Source: Gnetum montanum
Taxonomy: Eukaryota > Streptophyta > Gnetopsida > Gnetales > Gnetaceae
Direction of reading: 5' to 3'
Assembly (NCBI GenBank): GCA_015680685.1
Contig: MNCI01004101.1
Location: forward strand, 462,277-526,276
Length of the DNA stretch: 64,000 bases
A model generated the notes under the pieces. It did not search any database and was not told the origin of the DNA. It saw only the letters and a list, made by a program, of their open reading frames with translations. Position 1 is the stretch's first letter. Each line of letters opens with the position of its first letter. Below are positions 12,827 through 26,033 of the stretch, piece by piece. A program made the translations under genes and the position numbers.

Positions 12827-12945
12827 CTAGTAGATGGTGCCTTTTGACGCTCTTCAATGCTCATCCTAGGAAGAAACCATAGGGTGTGCTCACCGTTGTC
12901 TATGTTGGCAAGGCTGGGGTGTATGCACTCACTCCTACACACCAT
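12827..12945 (-). pseudogene. Possible first exon of antisense gene in element C
   Basis: Minus-strand ATG at 12943-12945 opens a 40-codon frame ending at a good donor (CTAG then GTATGT, GT at 12826-12825). It lies 323 bases upstream of the pol acceptor of C, antisense to it, where the family's antisense gene would start. Its resemblance to the E first exon (53759 downwards) is weak: a D/EH...PR..SI pattern and a similar TAG-GTA junction. Treat as a candidate. Confidence 0.25.
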
Positions 12946-13267
12946 TTTCTTGCTCTCAAGCTCTCATTCTTTCGCTATCATGCTCTATGGATTATACGCT
13001 CTACTTTGGTCATGCTATGCTTAGAAGGCTATTTGCTTTAATGTTATGCTCAGAAGAAAATAAAGAAAATAATGCAAATAATGCCATGCTATGACCTTAA
13101 ACTAGTAATTTTGAGACTTATCAAGGCCATGCCAAAAAATAAAAAATAAACTACTTTCAATGCTGCATAGTTAATTTTTATAGCATTACCTTCCTCATTT
13201 TATCCATTTTGCCTCATTTTGCTTTATTAAGTATGTACCGCTTGACATTTTTTCTACTTACCTTGCA

Positions 13268-16200
13268 GGATCTCTTGAGAAAATGAGCACATATGAGAAT
13301 CTTCATTCACCTTTAGCCTTGATTGGACCTTATGGAAAACTCATGAGAAGCATAAATATAGAAATTTTGGACTTTGAACCACCTTCTTATGACACCAACA
13401 TAGCATCCTTAGAAATGTCACTAGATTGGCCAAAACATGTAGTCCAAGCTCTAGACTTAGAAGTAGGAAACGTAACTAAGGATCCCCTCATAAAAGTCCC
13501 TATAAAAACATGTAAAGCTAAGGAAAAAACATTGAAGCTTAGTTCTTTACTACAGCCTCAAATACAACAAAGCATCTCTAGAGTCCTTAACGATAATGTC
13601 AAGGTGTTTGCGTGGTCTTATGAGGATATCCTAGGCATAGACTCACATATAATACAACACAACATTATCTTAGATCTATGCATTAAAGTATTCAAATAAA
13701 AGGCTCATAAAGTCAAGCTTGAGATTGTGGTGGTAGTTTGCGATGTAATCACTAAGCTTTACCAAGTTGGTTTCATTTGGGTAGTTGACTATACAAATTC
13801 TGTTTCAAGCACCGTAGTTGTCCCTGAGAAAATTGGGAGTATAAGCATTTGCATAGCTTTCTAAGAATTAAGCAAGGTGACCATTAAAGATGATTTCCCA
13901 TTGCCTATTATTGACCAACTTGTTGATACTATGGCCAATCATGCCATGTTGTCCTTCATGGACGGGTTCTCGAGGTACAACCAAATTTTCATTAACCTAG
14001 AGCATCAACTTACTACTACTTTCATGATCCCCTGAGGGACATTTTGTTATACAAGGATGCCCTTTGGATTAAAAAATGTTGGAGCAACATACCAATGTGT
14101 AATGATGTACATATTTAGTGACTATCTTCTAGAACGGCTCAATGACTACATTGATGACATAGTGCTTAAGTCCAAAATGGCTCATGATAAATGTTTCCGT
14201 AGGCATGACCTTCATCTTAATACCAAAAAATGTGTCTTTGGAATTAAAAATGGTTGCATGTTAGGATTTGTAGTATCAGAAATAGGAATACGCATAGACC
14301 CTAGCAAGGTCAATGCTATTATCAACTTAGCACCACCAAAAAACCTTCAAGAGCTATGCAGATTACAAGGTAGAATACAATTCATACATAGGTTTATCAT
14401 AAGCTTGATTGATAAGTTATAACCAATGCAACATCTTCTCAAAAAAGAAGTCAAATTTGAGTGGACAGATCAATGCCAAGGGGCATTTGAGAACCTGAAA
14501 ATGGAGCTAGCTCACCTTCCAATTATCTATCCTCTACAAAGAAATAAAATTTTCTATATTACCTTGCAACCTTAGATACAACCATTACTTCTCTTTTTTA
14601 TCAAATAAAAGGCAATGATTTTGAGGTTCCTGTTTACTAGCTATGTCATGCGCTAATAGCACATGAGGCAAAATATAATAATGTGGAGAAAAATTTTCTT
14701 TCCTTAGTCTTTGCACTTAAAAAATGGGGACACTACCTCCTCTGTAGTTAAGTCAACATTATTTGAAAGAGTAACATAGTTAGGGCTATAACAACAAACA
14801 TTTATGAAAGTAGTAGAATAGAAAAATGGAAGGTAATAACCACAGAGTTTGACTTGCATTACATAGTGCAGGCATCCACAAAGGGTCAAGCGATAGCCAC
14901 GTAACTCACGACTTTACCATTAGACAATCAGGCAACAATATATGTAGAATTCCTGAATGAGCATGTTAGCAGTATAAGCCAGGTACCTACAAATTTTTAG
15001 GTTGTTTTAAACTTTGATGGTGCTTCAACCACACAAGGTGGTAGTGCCACTACTATTATTACATTTCCCTCTAGAGGGATCTGACCCTTTGCATAACACT
15101 TCATGTTTCTTTATACAAACAATGTGGTGAAATATAAAGGTCTCCTTAGAGGCATTCTAGTAGCACAAGAGTTAGGCATTCAAGACATAGTAGTCTAAGG
15201 TGATTCACAACTAGTCATTAACCAATTCACAGAGGTTTATTCTTGTAGAGAACAACACCAACAATCTTACTATGATTTGGCAAAGCACTTACTGAAATAA
15301 TTTGCAATCATAGATGTCCAACATATCCCCTGCACTAGCTACTTTAGCCTTAATCATATTGACAAATATGTTCTCTACTTTGTCCACTTCAATAGTGGAT
15401 TGCACTAAACCTATAATCCACACAACAAGTATTGCATCCATAAGTACACCTCATGCCTAGGAATGATATAATGATATCAATGCATACCTCCAACAGGGAG
15501 AGCCCCCACAAAACTTAACATTTTCTGAAAAGCACATAGTATGAAAATGATCATAGTAGTACGTCTTCATAGGTGATAGTGCCTTATGTTATAAATACTA
15601 TGATGGGATATGGTTAACATGTGTTAGCAGTAGTGAGGCACAAAAGATTTCTGAACAAGGTCCAAACATGGAATGCAATTACATCTCTAAGGTCCAAACA
15701 TGTGACGTGTATCAGCGACATGGGAATCTAATGCATGTTTCACCTACTAAACTACATACTACGCAAATCACATGGCCATTTCAATGTTGGGGGTTGGACA
15801 TCATAGGGCCTATAATGCCTAAGTCTTCCATAGGACACAACTTCATTATTATCACAACCAAGTATTTTACAAAGTGGGAAGAAGTTATCCCCCTTAGGAA
15901 GACAACATCGTAGTAGGTTTGCAAATTCATTCTTGACAACATAGTGAGCTGAATTGGTCTCCCGATAACTATAGTCATAGAAAATGGGCCATAATTTAGC
16001 AATGTAGAAATCAAATCCTTCTATGAAAACCTTGGCATCAAACACTTCTTTTCATCACCATACTACCCTCATGCAGATGGCCAAGTGAAGGCTACCAATA
16101 AGGTCCATTTTAACCTCCTAAATAAAATGCTTAACAATAGCAAGTGACAATGGCACGAACAATTAGTCTATGCACTTTGGTCCTACCATACAACATGTAG

Positions 16201-16629
16201 AATCAAAACAAGTAAAATGTCATATAGTCTTGTGTATAGATTTGAAGCAGTTTTCCCTCTTAAATTGCAGGTACCATCATTTTTCATGATCCTCTTGAGC
16301 TTCATGGATGAGGATTAGAACAGTGAATTGAGAATCATTGATGTCGACTCTATGGAGGAAAAGTGCATCCAAATACTGGATCGCATCGAGTGGTACCAAG
16401 AGAAGCAATGAAAAAGCACTACCACAATCAATGTCAATGCCCAATCAAGAAATGGGACCTAGTCCTTAAGGTCATTTGTGAGCCCATGAACAAATTCTTA
16501 GCCAGTTGGGAACAACCTTTCTTGGTCACTAAGGCATATGAAAATACAGCCTTCAAGATTGCTAATCTAGATGGCAATGATATTGACAATCATGTTAACC
16601 ACTTGTACCGAAAGCCATACTACACCTAA
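13268..16629 (+). pseudogene. Element C pol: RT, two RNases H, integrase
   Basis: Plus-strand pol. It begins directly after a TTGCAG acceptor-like site (ends 13267); the first open piece is 13283-13699 (pre-RT). RT spans about 13760-14420 with catalytic YIDD near 14150 and MPFGLKN at 14057. RNase H 1 (14440-14880) is badly frameshifted. A second RNase H follows (15001-15320) with FDGAS and GDSQLVIN, but the usual AEYEGLL reads VKYKGLL, so a catalytic Glu is lost. Integrase (15668-16300) keeps GLDIIGP, while the second Asp reads E (IENGP) and the Glu reads K (GQVKATNK). The C-terminal domain ends in NHLYRKPYYT with a stop at 16627-16629. Gag and protease of C are absent. Confidence 0.85.
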
Positions 16630-16654
16630 CATGTAGTATTACATCAAAAATGAA

Positions 16655-16830
16655 ATCAAGGTAAGAAAATATTCTGCTATGACATTAAACTAGCATAGAC
16701 CATCTACTATGATGTTAAACTGGTGTAGAACATCTACTATAATGTTAAATTGGCATAGAATGTCCTTGCACTAGGACATTAAACACGCATTCACATCATC
16801 GTCTACTATGATCTTAAATTGGCATTTGCA
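16655..16830 (+). repeat. TTAAACTAGC-type tandem repeats after pol of element C
   Basis: About five units of roughly 30-50 bases built on TACTATGATGTTAAACTGG-like sequence, starting 26 bases after the pol stop. The same unit follows pol in F and protease in E and F. The next stretch, 16831-17514, shows no coding or repeat signal that I recognise. Confidence 0.65.
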
Positions 16831-17514
16831 ACATTTTTGTCCTTGGCATCTTCCTAATATTCTAGAGATGTTGTTTGCAATCTTGTTAACTTTTTGAAGC
16901 TACTTCCACCACCATCAATTATCTTGGTCATAGTTGTCATCATCAGTGCCTCCCACTAGAGTTCAAAAAGTACTGTGGCTTAGCCACAACATCACCATCC
17001 TCTAGCTATTTCCATCATTATATTCTGGAAGATCATTCTTGGCTCTTCATCCTACAGTTAAATTTCCTGGCTCATTCCTTTAGTAAGAACACTTGCACAC
17101 CTACATCACCATTGCTCCTAGCCTCTTGAGTGCTCATTTCCAGTGTGGCTACTAGAGTTTTCTAGCCTACCAGCACCAACACCTTCACTAGACTTCTTTC
17201 TTTAGACATTTCATGCACCTAATGCAGCACTCACAACCCTTACAATGTCCTAGGCAAGTAGGACTTTGCCCTCATCTCACGTGTTTATTTTTCTTGTTTT
17301 CTCTCTGTTGCATTTGTAGGATGAAGCCTAGGTGGTGTTGTTCAATGGTGTGCTTCACCGTGATGGAAAGACACTACATTATTTTGATGTGTCTAGTTCT
17401 ACTCACCTAGCTACTTGAGAATGCATGTCCCTAATATCCCCTCAGCCACCTAACCTCTACCTCTTGATCTTACAATTTCCCTCATCCCTTGTAAGCTTCC
17501 TTGATGAACATGCA

Positions 17515-18349
17515 ACTTTTCCCATAGTTAGCCATAGTATCATCCTTGGCAGATAATTTTGGGATTTTTAGATTGCTCTTATTGTTCTTGTTGCCCGATA
17601 GAAATTTCTATTAAAATTTTTCCATAGAAGCGCTTATGTTTAAAAGCCTTAAGAGCATTTTAGTAGTAAATTTTATTATTGTGCAACGTGTGGGAACTGC
17701 TATTGGGATTGTTGTAAGAGAGCCTCTGTTTGTAGTCACGCCGTTGAACAATTCAGTAGTGGAGAGGGTTCAGAAAATCTTTGGTATTTTGATGGGACCA
17801 GAATAGCTTCTTTTTATCTTTAAAGTGAATTCTCGTGGTATTTCAATCAGAAATTGTCAAGTCTTTTAAAGGTTCTGTTTGAATGCAAGCGTTGACATCT
17901 ATTATCTATTCAAAATGGAGTCTCGTACGTGGTAGTTTACGCAGTAATTTTTGGTAGCATAATAGGATTGTCTTGAAGATATTGCTTGTTNNNNNNNNNN
18001 NNNNNNNNNNNNNNNNNNNNNNNNNNNNNNNNNNNNNNNNNNNNNNNNNNNNNNNNNNNNNNNNNNNNNNNNNNCGTAGACTAGGCAATTGAACAAAATA
18101 GAAAATTTTCAAGAACTCACAGTACTTGGCAAAGTTGGCTGAATCCCTTTAAAGTAAGTCATTTGTAGTTCACACACAATGCAATTGTTACATTTTACAC
18201 AACCACACGCCGCAATAGCATGCACACATACTCACATTAACTACTGAGTTTATTTGGAGGTATCTAGGCCTTGGTGTTGCCAGAGACCAGCAGGCACCTA
18301 AATCCTATTCGAGGACACTCGTTAGCGGTCGCGTCCCAAATGGTCGCCA
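17515..18349 (+). mobile_element. Truncated inverted copy of element A LTR
   Basis: Plus-strand copy of the sequence at 2278 to about 3290, in inverted orientation to element A. It starts about 150 bases inside the transcribed part of the LTR, so the U3 and TATA box are missing. The right end, GGTCGCCA at 18349, is the true LTR end. It abuts the gag remnant of element D without any PBS, so this is a 3' or solo LTR remnant inserted there. Confidence 0.7.
17991..18074. other. Assembly gap of 84 N
   Basis: The flanks match element A LTR positions 2828-2837 and 2541-2552, so the gap stands for 275 bases of the A copy (2553-2827). Either the gap length is an estimate or this copy has a deletion. 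Confidence 0.9.
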
Positions 18350-18351
18350 AC

Positions 18352-18830
18352 ACTTACTAGAAAGTTACTCAACAAGAAAATACTTATTTAGAGTTCTAAG
18401 CCATGAAAGAAAGAAATTCGTACCTTCAACACATTTAAACATGGAAATATCCACATGAAGAACTCTTGAAGCACTTCTTAATATCTTTATAAACATTTCA
18501 TCATCATTTTCCTCATTAGTAAAATGAAACTTTGGCTCATAACTTTGAGTTCTAGTTCTATCCCTACTTGGAGTTCTTTGATCATGTCTTCCTCTTGATC
18601 CTTGCAATAGTGTAAAAGGATTCTTGTCTTCAGTTTTCTCTTCACTTCTTCTTGATGTTTCTTCAAAATATTAGTGCTTGAAGGTCCTTAACATGGAAAT
18701 AACTTCTTACATTCTAGCCACAGAAGCCTTGAAGAAATATTTGATTTCTGGAATCATTTGTCCAATATATAGATTAGTCCTCTTCTTAGGAGTCATAACT
18801 TTCTTCCAACTCTTACAGATGTGTAGATTC
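18352..18830 (-). pseudogene. Element D gag, N-terminal part
   Basis: Minus-strand gag start, read from just after the PBS. A basic N-terminus near 18810 is followed by one stop, an RDQRTPSRD-like stretch and a segment with MFKCVEGTNFFLSWLRTLN (18365-18440), which resembles the F.G...WL.T...YF pattern of Ty3/gypsy gag. The frame is cut at 18350 by the A-type LTR. Assignment to gypsy rather than copia rests on this short motif. Confidence 0.5.
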
Positions 18831-18843
18831 ATCTAAATCTTTT

Positions 18844-18854
18844 CTTTGATACCA
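18844..18854 (-). other. Element D primer-binding site, initiator Met type
   Basis: Minus strand reads TGGTATCAAAG, one change from the classical plant PBS complementary to initiator methionine tRNA (TGGTATCAGAG). It lies 6 bases from the LTR end. Confidence 0.7.
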
Positions 18855-18860
18855 ATCTAG

Positions 18861-19821
18861 TGTAAGGGGTTGCACCTTGATAAACCTCAATAGGACTCAA
18901 TCCATAACTTCCAAGAAGATCTAGCTTATAAAATAAGAACAACATAATAAAATGGAGAAAATCTCCCTTTTATTAAGATAGTTCATAAAATACACATAAA
19001 ATATAGGAAATATGAGTAGTCAAGTCAACTCACAACTCTTCCAAGAATCTTAGAGGTCACATTTGTCCCCTTTGAATCCTCAAGTGCTCACAATGGTGCC
19101 CAAGCTCAAGAAAAGATATTTGTTAGAGATTCTCCTAGTCTCTCAAGTGCTCTTCCTTGCCTCTCATTCAACTTCCTTGTACAAGCTCTTCTCCCTCATC
19201 TTTCAAAAGCTTTTTCTCCTACTCATTGTTAAGTTTATGCTTGTTCTTCGCTCAAAAATGGTGACTTACATTGATATTTATATGCAACTCAAAGGTAAAA
19301 ATCCTAAAAACATTTCCACAAGTCAACTTAAAGTTATTTAGATGTTTTTGAAGTCTTGTCACCTTCTCCTTGGCTATTTCAGTCTTTCTTTGGCTATTTC
19401 CATATTTCTTTGGTCATTCCCCAAATTGGAATGACATTTTAGGAAGTTTTCCCATGCATTTGGGTTGTCTTTGGCTTTGTTGGAATGTCTACTATGAAAG
19501 TATTAATTTTAAGAGAGACGTCTACTATTTTTAGTATATGTCTACTCTAGTCCTAACGCGTCTACACTTTAGTTGAGACGTCTTAGGAAAAACGTCTATC
19601 CTATAGGTGCCAAAACTAAAAATGCTCATTTTGATGCTAGGAGCCTCCAAATGCCTCCAAACAAGTCCCCATAGGCCTTAGTACCTCCTAAACTCATCAA
19701 AATAAGCCAAAAACACCTTGAAACATGCCAAGACATCCTATAATCGTCATCAACAAAATCAACTCAAAAAGACACATAACACATAGGGTAGAACAAGGGG
19801 ATCAGAAGAGGTTTCCCTACA
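18861..19821 (-). mobile_element. Element D 5' LTR
   Basis: 961 bases bounded by inverted ends: TGTAAGGGG at 18861 and CCCTACA ending at 19821. It adjoins the Met-type PBS on its left, so the element points left. Several MluI-like and GACGTC-like motifs (ACGCGT, GAGACGTC) cluster at 19515-19600. Its inner ORF (19063-19341) is not a gene. Confidence 0.65.
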
Positions 19822-22600
19822 CTAGGAAGGCTAAGTTATAAATATCTAATTGGCATACATATCTTGTAGTGTACCTATATTATAATTATTTTAGGCTTTC
19901 AATACACTTAAATTTTAAAATATGAGAAAATGAACAATAATAAAGGATTTATCTAGGTAAACTAAAGGAACAAAATTTTAAGGATTATATTTTTTACATG
20001 GTATCACTAATATAAATATAATATTACTATTTATTAATATTTTTTTGAAGGTCTTCCATCCTTTAATAAACCCCCTTGCCTAGGCATCCCTTGTCCCATC
20101 CTCAAAATAAAAATGAGAAAAAAAAGAACTAAAAAGAAATAAAAGGATTAAAAATTACCCAATGTCCTATGCAAAAAGTATATAAATTTGAGTCATATTT
20201 ACCCATTTTGCATTATATTTCATAAAATGGTCAAAATTATAATAGGTTGGTACTAATATATCCATGTAAGTAATACATAAAGTTAGTATGTTGTTCTTGA
20301 ATGTACAAATTCTAGTTATTTTTTCATAAAAAAAATCATAAATCATAGCAAGAATAAAAATTTTATCAATTAGTGTGGTTCATAGTATTGAATGATTGCT
20401 ATGTCTATTGTACCTTTCTCTTACCTATGTTATACACTTACTTCTACTATGGAACTTTGATAATTTTTTTCATATTTTGGCAAGCAACGCAATAATTTTT
20501 TTCATATTTTGGCAAGCAACGCAACTATTTTCTAATAAGGTTTTACATGACGTCTTTTTCAATAGTATGAATAATTCTTTGAGATTGGTGTTGGCTTCAT
20601 ATTTTAACATAAAATTTTGACGGATGAGAACAAAAGAAAATTATGTGGCATGTGGCTAGTAGCACCAATAAAAAGGCATAATCTAGAACATGGCTATGCT
20701 AGGAAGTTACCACCATCAATAGAGATCGATTATTTCATATCAATTTCTAGAATTTTATTAAAGAAATTTAGCTTTTTTCTCATATTTTGTAGGGTAAAAA
20801 TATAAAGAGCAGATTGTAAGTGAAATTCCTAAAGGATACACATGCTCATCAGATTTGCACCTTCATTCAGGATAGTATGCTACCTTAGGTTATACCTATA
20901 ATCAAAACAAAACACATATAAATTTAAAACTATCTTCTCAATAAATCAAACTCACAAAAACCTAAAATTTAAAAATAGATAAAATTATAAAGCCTAAAAA
21001 TATATGCATCTAGCAAAGAAAACAAAATAATACTTAGTCAATAAAATAAACATTAGCATTTGAACTATACACATAGAAACATAATTTCATTGTATAGTGA
21101 CTTTTCCTTTTGAGGAAAGACAACTTAGGAATGGTAACACAACCCCTACCCACACAATAAGGAAGATGTGACACACAAACAAAAGGATTTCATGACAAGG
21201 CTACTCCAATATTACCACACCTATAAGTGTAGAGATGAACTTATTTATATGTGAAAATGCTACATAAAATATCAAAAGCACCTAAAATTCCTTAAGTGAA
21301 AAAAATATGTATTTTAGATAGTAAACCAAATAAAATTGTATCATTTACACTTGAAAGTAGTTAATATATGTATATGGTAGGTAAATGGTTAGTTTAATTC
21401 AAGTATTTCAAATTACAAGATGATATTATGGGTTTATTTTGTAATACATAATTACATTTCTTTTATTTATTTAGTAGGCATAATGTGCCTACAATGTTCG
21501 TTTTCAATTTTAAACAGGGTATAGAAGATCATAAATTCAATGGCAAAAATATATACTTACATTGAATGTAATATTTAATAATATAAATGTTATATTTGAT
21601 AGATAAAAATTTATAAATAGATTATTTTTCAAATATAAAATGTGTTTTAAAAAAAATGATACCTTTTAATAATTTAAAAATCCAAAGTCCAACAAGGTTA
21701 GTACACATTTCATAATTAATAAGGAAAAAAACACACATGATTTATATATATATATAATTAAATAAAATTTTAATCAAACATAGCACAACCAAAACATAAC
21801 CAATTAATCATAGCTAAATTATAAAATAAGCTAGTCATTTATTAACTTTCTAAGTAAACATGGATAACTTGGAATTCTTTACTAGGTTTCACTTATCATT
21901 AATAAGATTTAATCTTGGATATTTTAAGACAAGCCTTTTTAAATAGCACTAGTAATTTTTGATCATGTTCTACCATAGTAAATTAAACTTTTATAGTTAG
22001 ACTCATCAAAATATATTTTATAAGGACTTGATCTATTATCATAGCTTAGTTAGGCAAAAATAGTTGAAGGCCAGTTTAGGGAATAATAAAAATAAACTTA
22101 AATTTTAGAAAAATATTTTAAAGTTATTTTCAAAAATAAATTTTTCTTTGCATTATGAAACTAAAAATAAAGATTCATAACACCCCAAAACCCATAGGAT
22201 CTATTGGATAAAAATTATATTTCCATCAATTTAATAGGTTTCTAAAGATTCATAGTACATAGATGAATTTGAAATGCCACATCATTTAAGAATTACTTAA
22301 AACATAGATCAAAAAATTAGATTTGATTAATTTAATGGGATTTGATTGTAATTGACTAAGCTTATTATTAAATGTTTATGCTTGATGCTTGTTGAAACAC
22401 CACAAAAATTTGCATGTTATAGCCAATCTTCATCATGTAGCTTTCACCCCATGAAACCCAAGGAAAAAATTCATTGTAAATATGAAGATTGTAAACCATA
22501 CTGGGAAATTTCACATACTTGATACATTTGGGATTGAAAATAGCCTCATAAGTCGTTAAAGCCTCTATCCCCATGTGAGAAAAGTCACCAAGTTAAAGGA
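19822..22600. other. AT-rich stretch without recognisable genes
   Basis: Strongly AT-rich with short broken frames only. The one clear structure is an exact tandem duplication of a 32-base unit at 20461-20492 and 20493-20524. Two short frames (20396-20620 and 22368-22574 minus) have no features that suggest a protein. Confidence 0.5.
20461..20524. repeat. Exact 32-base tandem duplication
   Basis: Two identical adjacent copies, each containing CATATTTTGGCAAGCAACGC. Exact identity suggests a recent slippage event. Confidence 0.9.
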
Positions 22601-22734
22601 TGGTGGATAGTGTAGCATAGAAGAGTAATCTCGAAAGTGGAAGGTATGCCTCAATTACTATTTATATTAAATAGAATGTCCACTAGGGGAAGCACTTACT
22701 ATGTATAGTAACCCCACAAATTTGGGCACCCATC

Positions 22735-22860
22735 TCACCTGAATTTGGCAACCATTTTACAGCCATTTTACAACCAATTTGCAGCCAATTTACAACCATT
22801 TTCCAGCTATCTTTTCAGCCAAATCATAGCCATTTTGCAGCTCCATTTATAGCCCAAAGA
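22735..22860. repeat. CAGCCATTTT minisatellite
   Basis: About nine imperfect units of 11-16 bases of the type CAGCCATTTTA or CAACCAATTTG, immediately upstream of the candidate TATA box. Confidence 0.6.
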
Positions 22861-22861
22861 G

Positions 22862-22871
22862 CTTATAAAAA
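22862..22871 (+). promoter_or_regulatory. Candidate TATA box of element E LTR
   Basis: CTTATAAAAA, downstream of the CAGCCATTTT minisatellite and pointing to gag of E. The implied R-U5 of about 1.8 kb is long, which lowers confidence. Confidence 0.35.
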
Positions 22872-24600
22872 CTAGCCTCCAAAACCATTTTTAGGTTCTA
22901 TAATTTTTGAGAAAGTTTAGCATTATCAAGCAACTCGTGGTGTATATACAACATTGTTCATAATTCCACACTTGGTGCATTCTTAGGCATTGAAAAGATC
23001 TTACAAGTTCCCATATTGGCATTCTCTTGAATCCCAATGTGAAAGCATTGTAGAACTGAGATTTTTGGATTTTGGATGTCAACATTACACTTCTAAGATT
23101 CCTAAACCCTAGTGAGGAGCAATCTAGCATCCAAATTTTCCAATTTTCTCATCCCCTAGTAGTGACCCAACTTGCAGATCTGAGGTTGTAGTAGTTGAGG
23201 AAAGTTTGATATAATCAAGAGTAGCTTAAAACCTAAATTGTTAAGTAGATCATATCAACTTCAATGGGTTTTGAAGTCTTCCATAAGTGAACCCCGCTTT
23301 TTGCTCATCTAAGCACCATTTGTATACATTTCTCTAACTTACTCTTTATTCCTTTTTAATAAATTTTTTAATTTTGAGGTTTTTGTTCAAACATAATTTT
23401 ATTTTCTATACATTATTTAGATCTATTTGTATTTCCATGTTTTTGATTTGATTAGTCCCTAGTTAATCTGTCAGACCAGCTAGGGTACCTCAAATTTTAT
23501 TTGTTTTATGAAGGCCCTAGGGATTTATGTTTGGAGAACTACTACACCAAGGATCCTTGGTTTTTTTCTAAAGACCTAGGTTATTAGTCATAATAGTTTT
23601 TTTTTCACTAGAAGAAGGTCCTTTGCCCAAATTTTGGGACCAGATATATTCTTTTTGTTGCCATTTACAAACATTTTCTTGATTTTTGTAGCTAAAACAT
23701 TTTAAGAATCAACACTGATCTTTGCCACCCTATGATCGAAACTATAGCATGGAAGTTGTAGGTGGTTGGATTTTTGCTTTTCATAGCATTTTTTATGAAT
23801 TTTATAGTCCAAATCTAGTGTTGATATCTCCTAATCCCCATTTTTTCCTTTTTACTACCAAAAATTTATTCTCTAGTTTCTAAAGTGGGTCGTTCAACTC
23901 TTTCATAAGTTGGCTTGCCCTCATTTTTTACAAGCTGAGAAAATTAATAGCTAGAAAAAAATTATTTTAGTGAAAAAAATACCAACTTTTCACTTTTGGT
24001 TTTAGCCTTCCCCTCATCAACATTGAGGTAGGAGTTGTAAGATTCCCATCATCTCACCCTCCTTATTTTGCCCCCTTTGCCATAGCCAATGTGGAGTTAG
24101 TTTGAAGGCTAGCATTGGGGAGGTTTGTTACCAACTTCATGATTATATCTACTTTTATTCAATTTCCAAAATTGCAAGTTGAATGAAATTTTCTAATGTT
24201 TTGAAGAACAAAATCCACAAGGAATATAATGTCGTCTTTACCCGCTATAGTAGCAGCCTCAGTGTGGAAGTTGCAAGTAGTGGAATGCTGAAATTTCACA
24301 ACACATGTGAATTTCTAGAGCAAAGCTAGCATGGAAACCTTAACAATAATTTAATTTTTTTGCCACATTTTTTCCACTAAAATAACATTGGTTTCAATAA
24401 CAACCAAGCCTACTTTTCCCTCCTTTATGATAAAAGTTGATAGCCTATGAAAACCATCTTTGGAAACTACCAAGTTTCCATTTTGGCATTCAAACTTTTT
24501 TCCCTCTCTCCAGGGTTGAAATAACAATGTGTGATATTTTCATTATCTCACCCCCTTATTTTCCTCCCTACCATACCCAATGTAGAGGTAGTTGGATGGC

Positions 24601-26033
24601 TGTAACAACGAAAAATGTCGGCCATTGGAAATACCGACGAAAATCCATGGTACACAGTTCTAACCCTGGATCCGTCCGAGGACCGTGCTGGAGAAAATGA
24701 ATCCAAGGTGCCCTGAATGGTATTGTTGATCAAACAGGGACTTATTTAATCAGTAAAATGTTTGATAATAATTTCGATGGTAAAATGCAGGTTCTTTATA
24801 AAGCAATGTAATGTTTTTACCCTGAGAGTAATTAAAGATAATGTAAATGATTTAGGTAAGATTGCCAAATCTGTCTAACTAGGGTGCAAGAGATCAAATT
24901 TGATAGACAACATGATCACAAGATTTGAGATTTAATTTATGGAAAGAATATGTTTGATACAATGACTTTAGGCAGACTTCGGTTTGGATGAAGCATATGC
25001 CAGTGACAAGAAAGTTATACAAAGATGAAACAAGCGAGGATCAATCTACCTTGATCTAGCCAATCTGGGTTCAAGGAAGTCAAATCCGTGGGAGAATATC
25101 TAGTAGCCAATTGTTTCTGACAAAGAATTCTTTTCAGTCACTTTCAACGTTCTCATGATCGCGGATTCTCCTTTGCTCTTTTGTTAGTCTTGAAGAAAAA
25201 ATTTTTCCAACCCCTTGATCATCGTCAACTGGAGCATTTATAAGGTTAAGATTAGGAGAGAAACATGGTTTAAGTGACACGTGTCTTGTACTCATAAAAT
25301 GTCGTTGACTCAATGTGTTATCATTGAAGCTTACGATGCCATGCTGCGTGGTGCATCGTAAACTAACCTCATGCAAGGTTTGGCAAAAAACTATCCTTTG
25401 ATTATGCTATAATATGCTGGAGAGAATATTGTAGCGTATGATGTGCTTATCGTTACTTGAATTACGCTACATTACACTCAATTATGCATAGTACCGTAAT
25501 TCAGCGTAAAATGATGAAACTGCAAAGGTTCAAGTGTTGTTGCCGCATTTCCTCTATTTCTATCCTTTTCGGAGTTTTTACTATGCTATGTTGCGTAAAG
25601 CAGCGTAATGGGCCCCTTAACCAAAAAAGAAAACTTGCTAAGATGCGCATTATACTACAAACTGTTGCTCAGGACTTGATGTTTTTGTCGGGCTGTCGAA
25701 GTCTTGTATGCTTGCCATCCTTGATGCTACGGTGGGCTATCTTTGATATTACGTTGCACAATGTGACGTTATGCTATGTAGTGTAATATAGCATAATTTT
25801 CCAAAAATTAATATTTTTGAAATAGATAACTTGCGAAATTGGATGCTTGGCCGTCATGCATCCATCGCTTTGCTGCATCCTCTGGAATTCACTTATGCTG
25901 TGCTACGTAGCGCTGCCGGACAGACCTTCAACTGAAAAGGAACTTGTCATGCCTCGCCTTGTTGCAACCCTTCATCTGAGTCACTAGTTTTTTCACTGAA
26001 CTATCGAGGACTTGAAATTTTCACGGTGTTTCA
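24601..26033 (-). mobile_element. Element F 3' LTR
   Basis: 1433 bases, TGTAACAACG at the left edge and GGTGTTTCA at the right. It aligns over its full length to 42170-43602. TATA box on the minus strand at 25234-25245 (CTTATAAATGC). The U3 part (right of it) carries the palindromic GCTACGTAGCGC-like motifs. Confidence 0.85.

Larger units (their letters stand above)
22600..24600 (+). mobile_element. Element E 5' LTR, left part
   Basis: Element E gag lies right of 43820 on the plus strand, so its LTR must be on the left, interrupted by element F at 24600. Support: the last bases before the E PBS (43608-43649, CCAACATTTTCAACTTTCCA) align to the LTR end of F. A plus-strand TATA box lies at 22862-22871. 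A roughly 490-base block is repeated (about 24010-24125 and 24500-24600 plus 43608-43640). The left edge is a guess. A minisatellite of CAGCCATTTT-like units lies at 22735-22860. Confidence 0.45.

Noticed and set aside
17902-18112. ORFs across the N gap
   Set aside because: Translation runs through N and the sequence is LTR.
19063-19341. 92-codon ORF in the element D LTR
   Set aside because: Entirely within the LTR boundaries, Leu/Lys-rich AT-derived frame, no motif.
24437-24733. ORFs at the F insertion boundary
   Set aside because: Both cross the junction between the E LTR and the F LTR, so they are products of the insertion.
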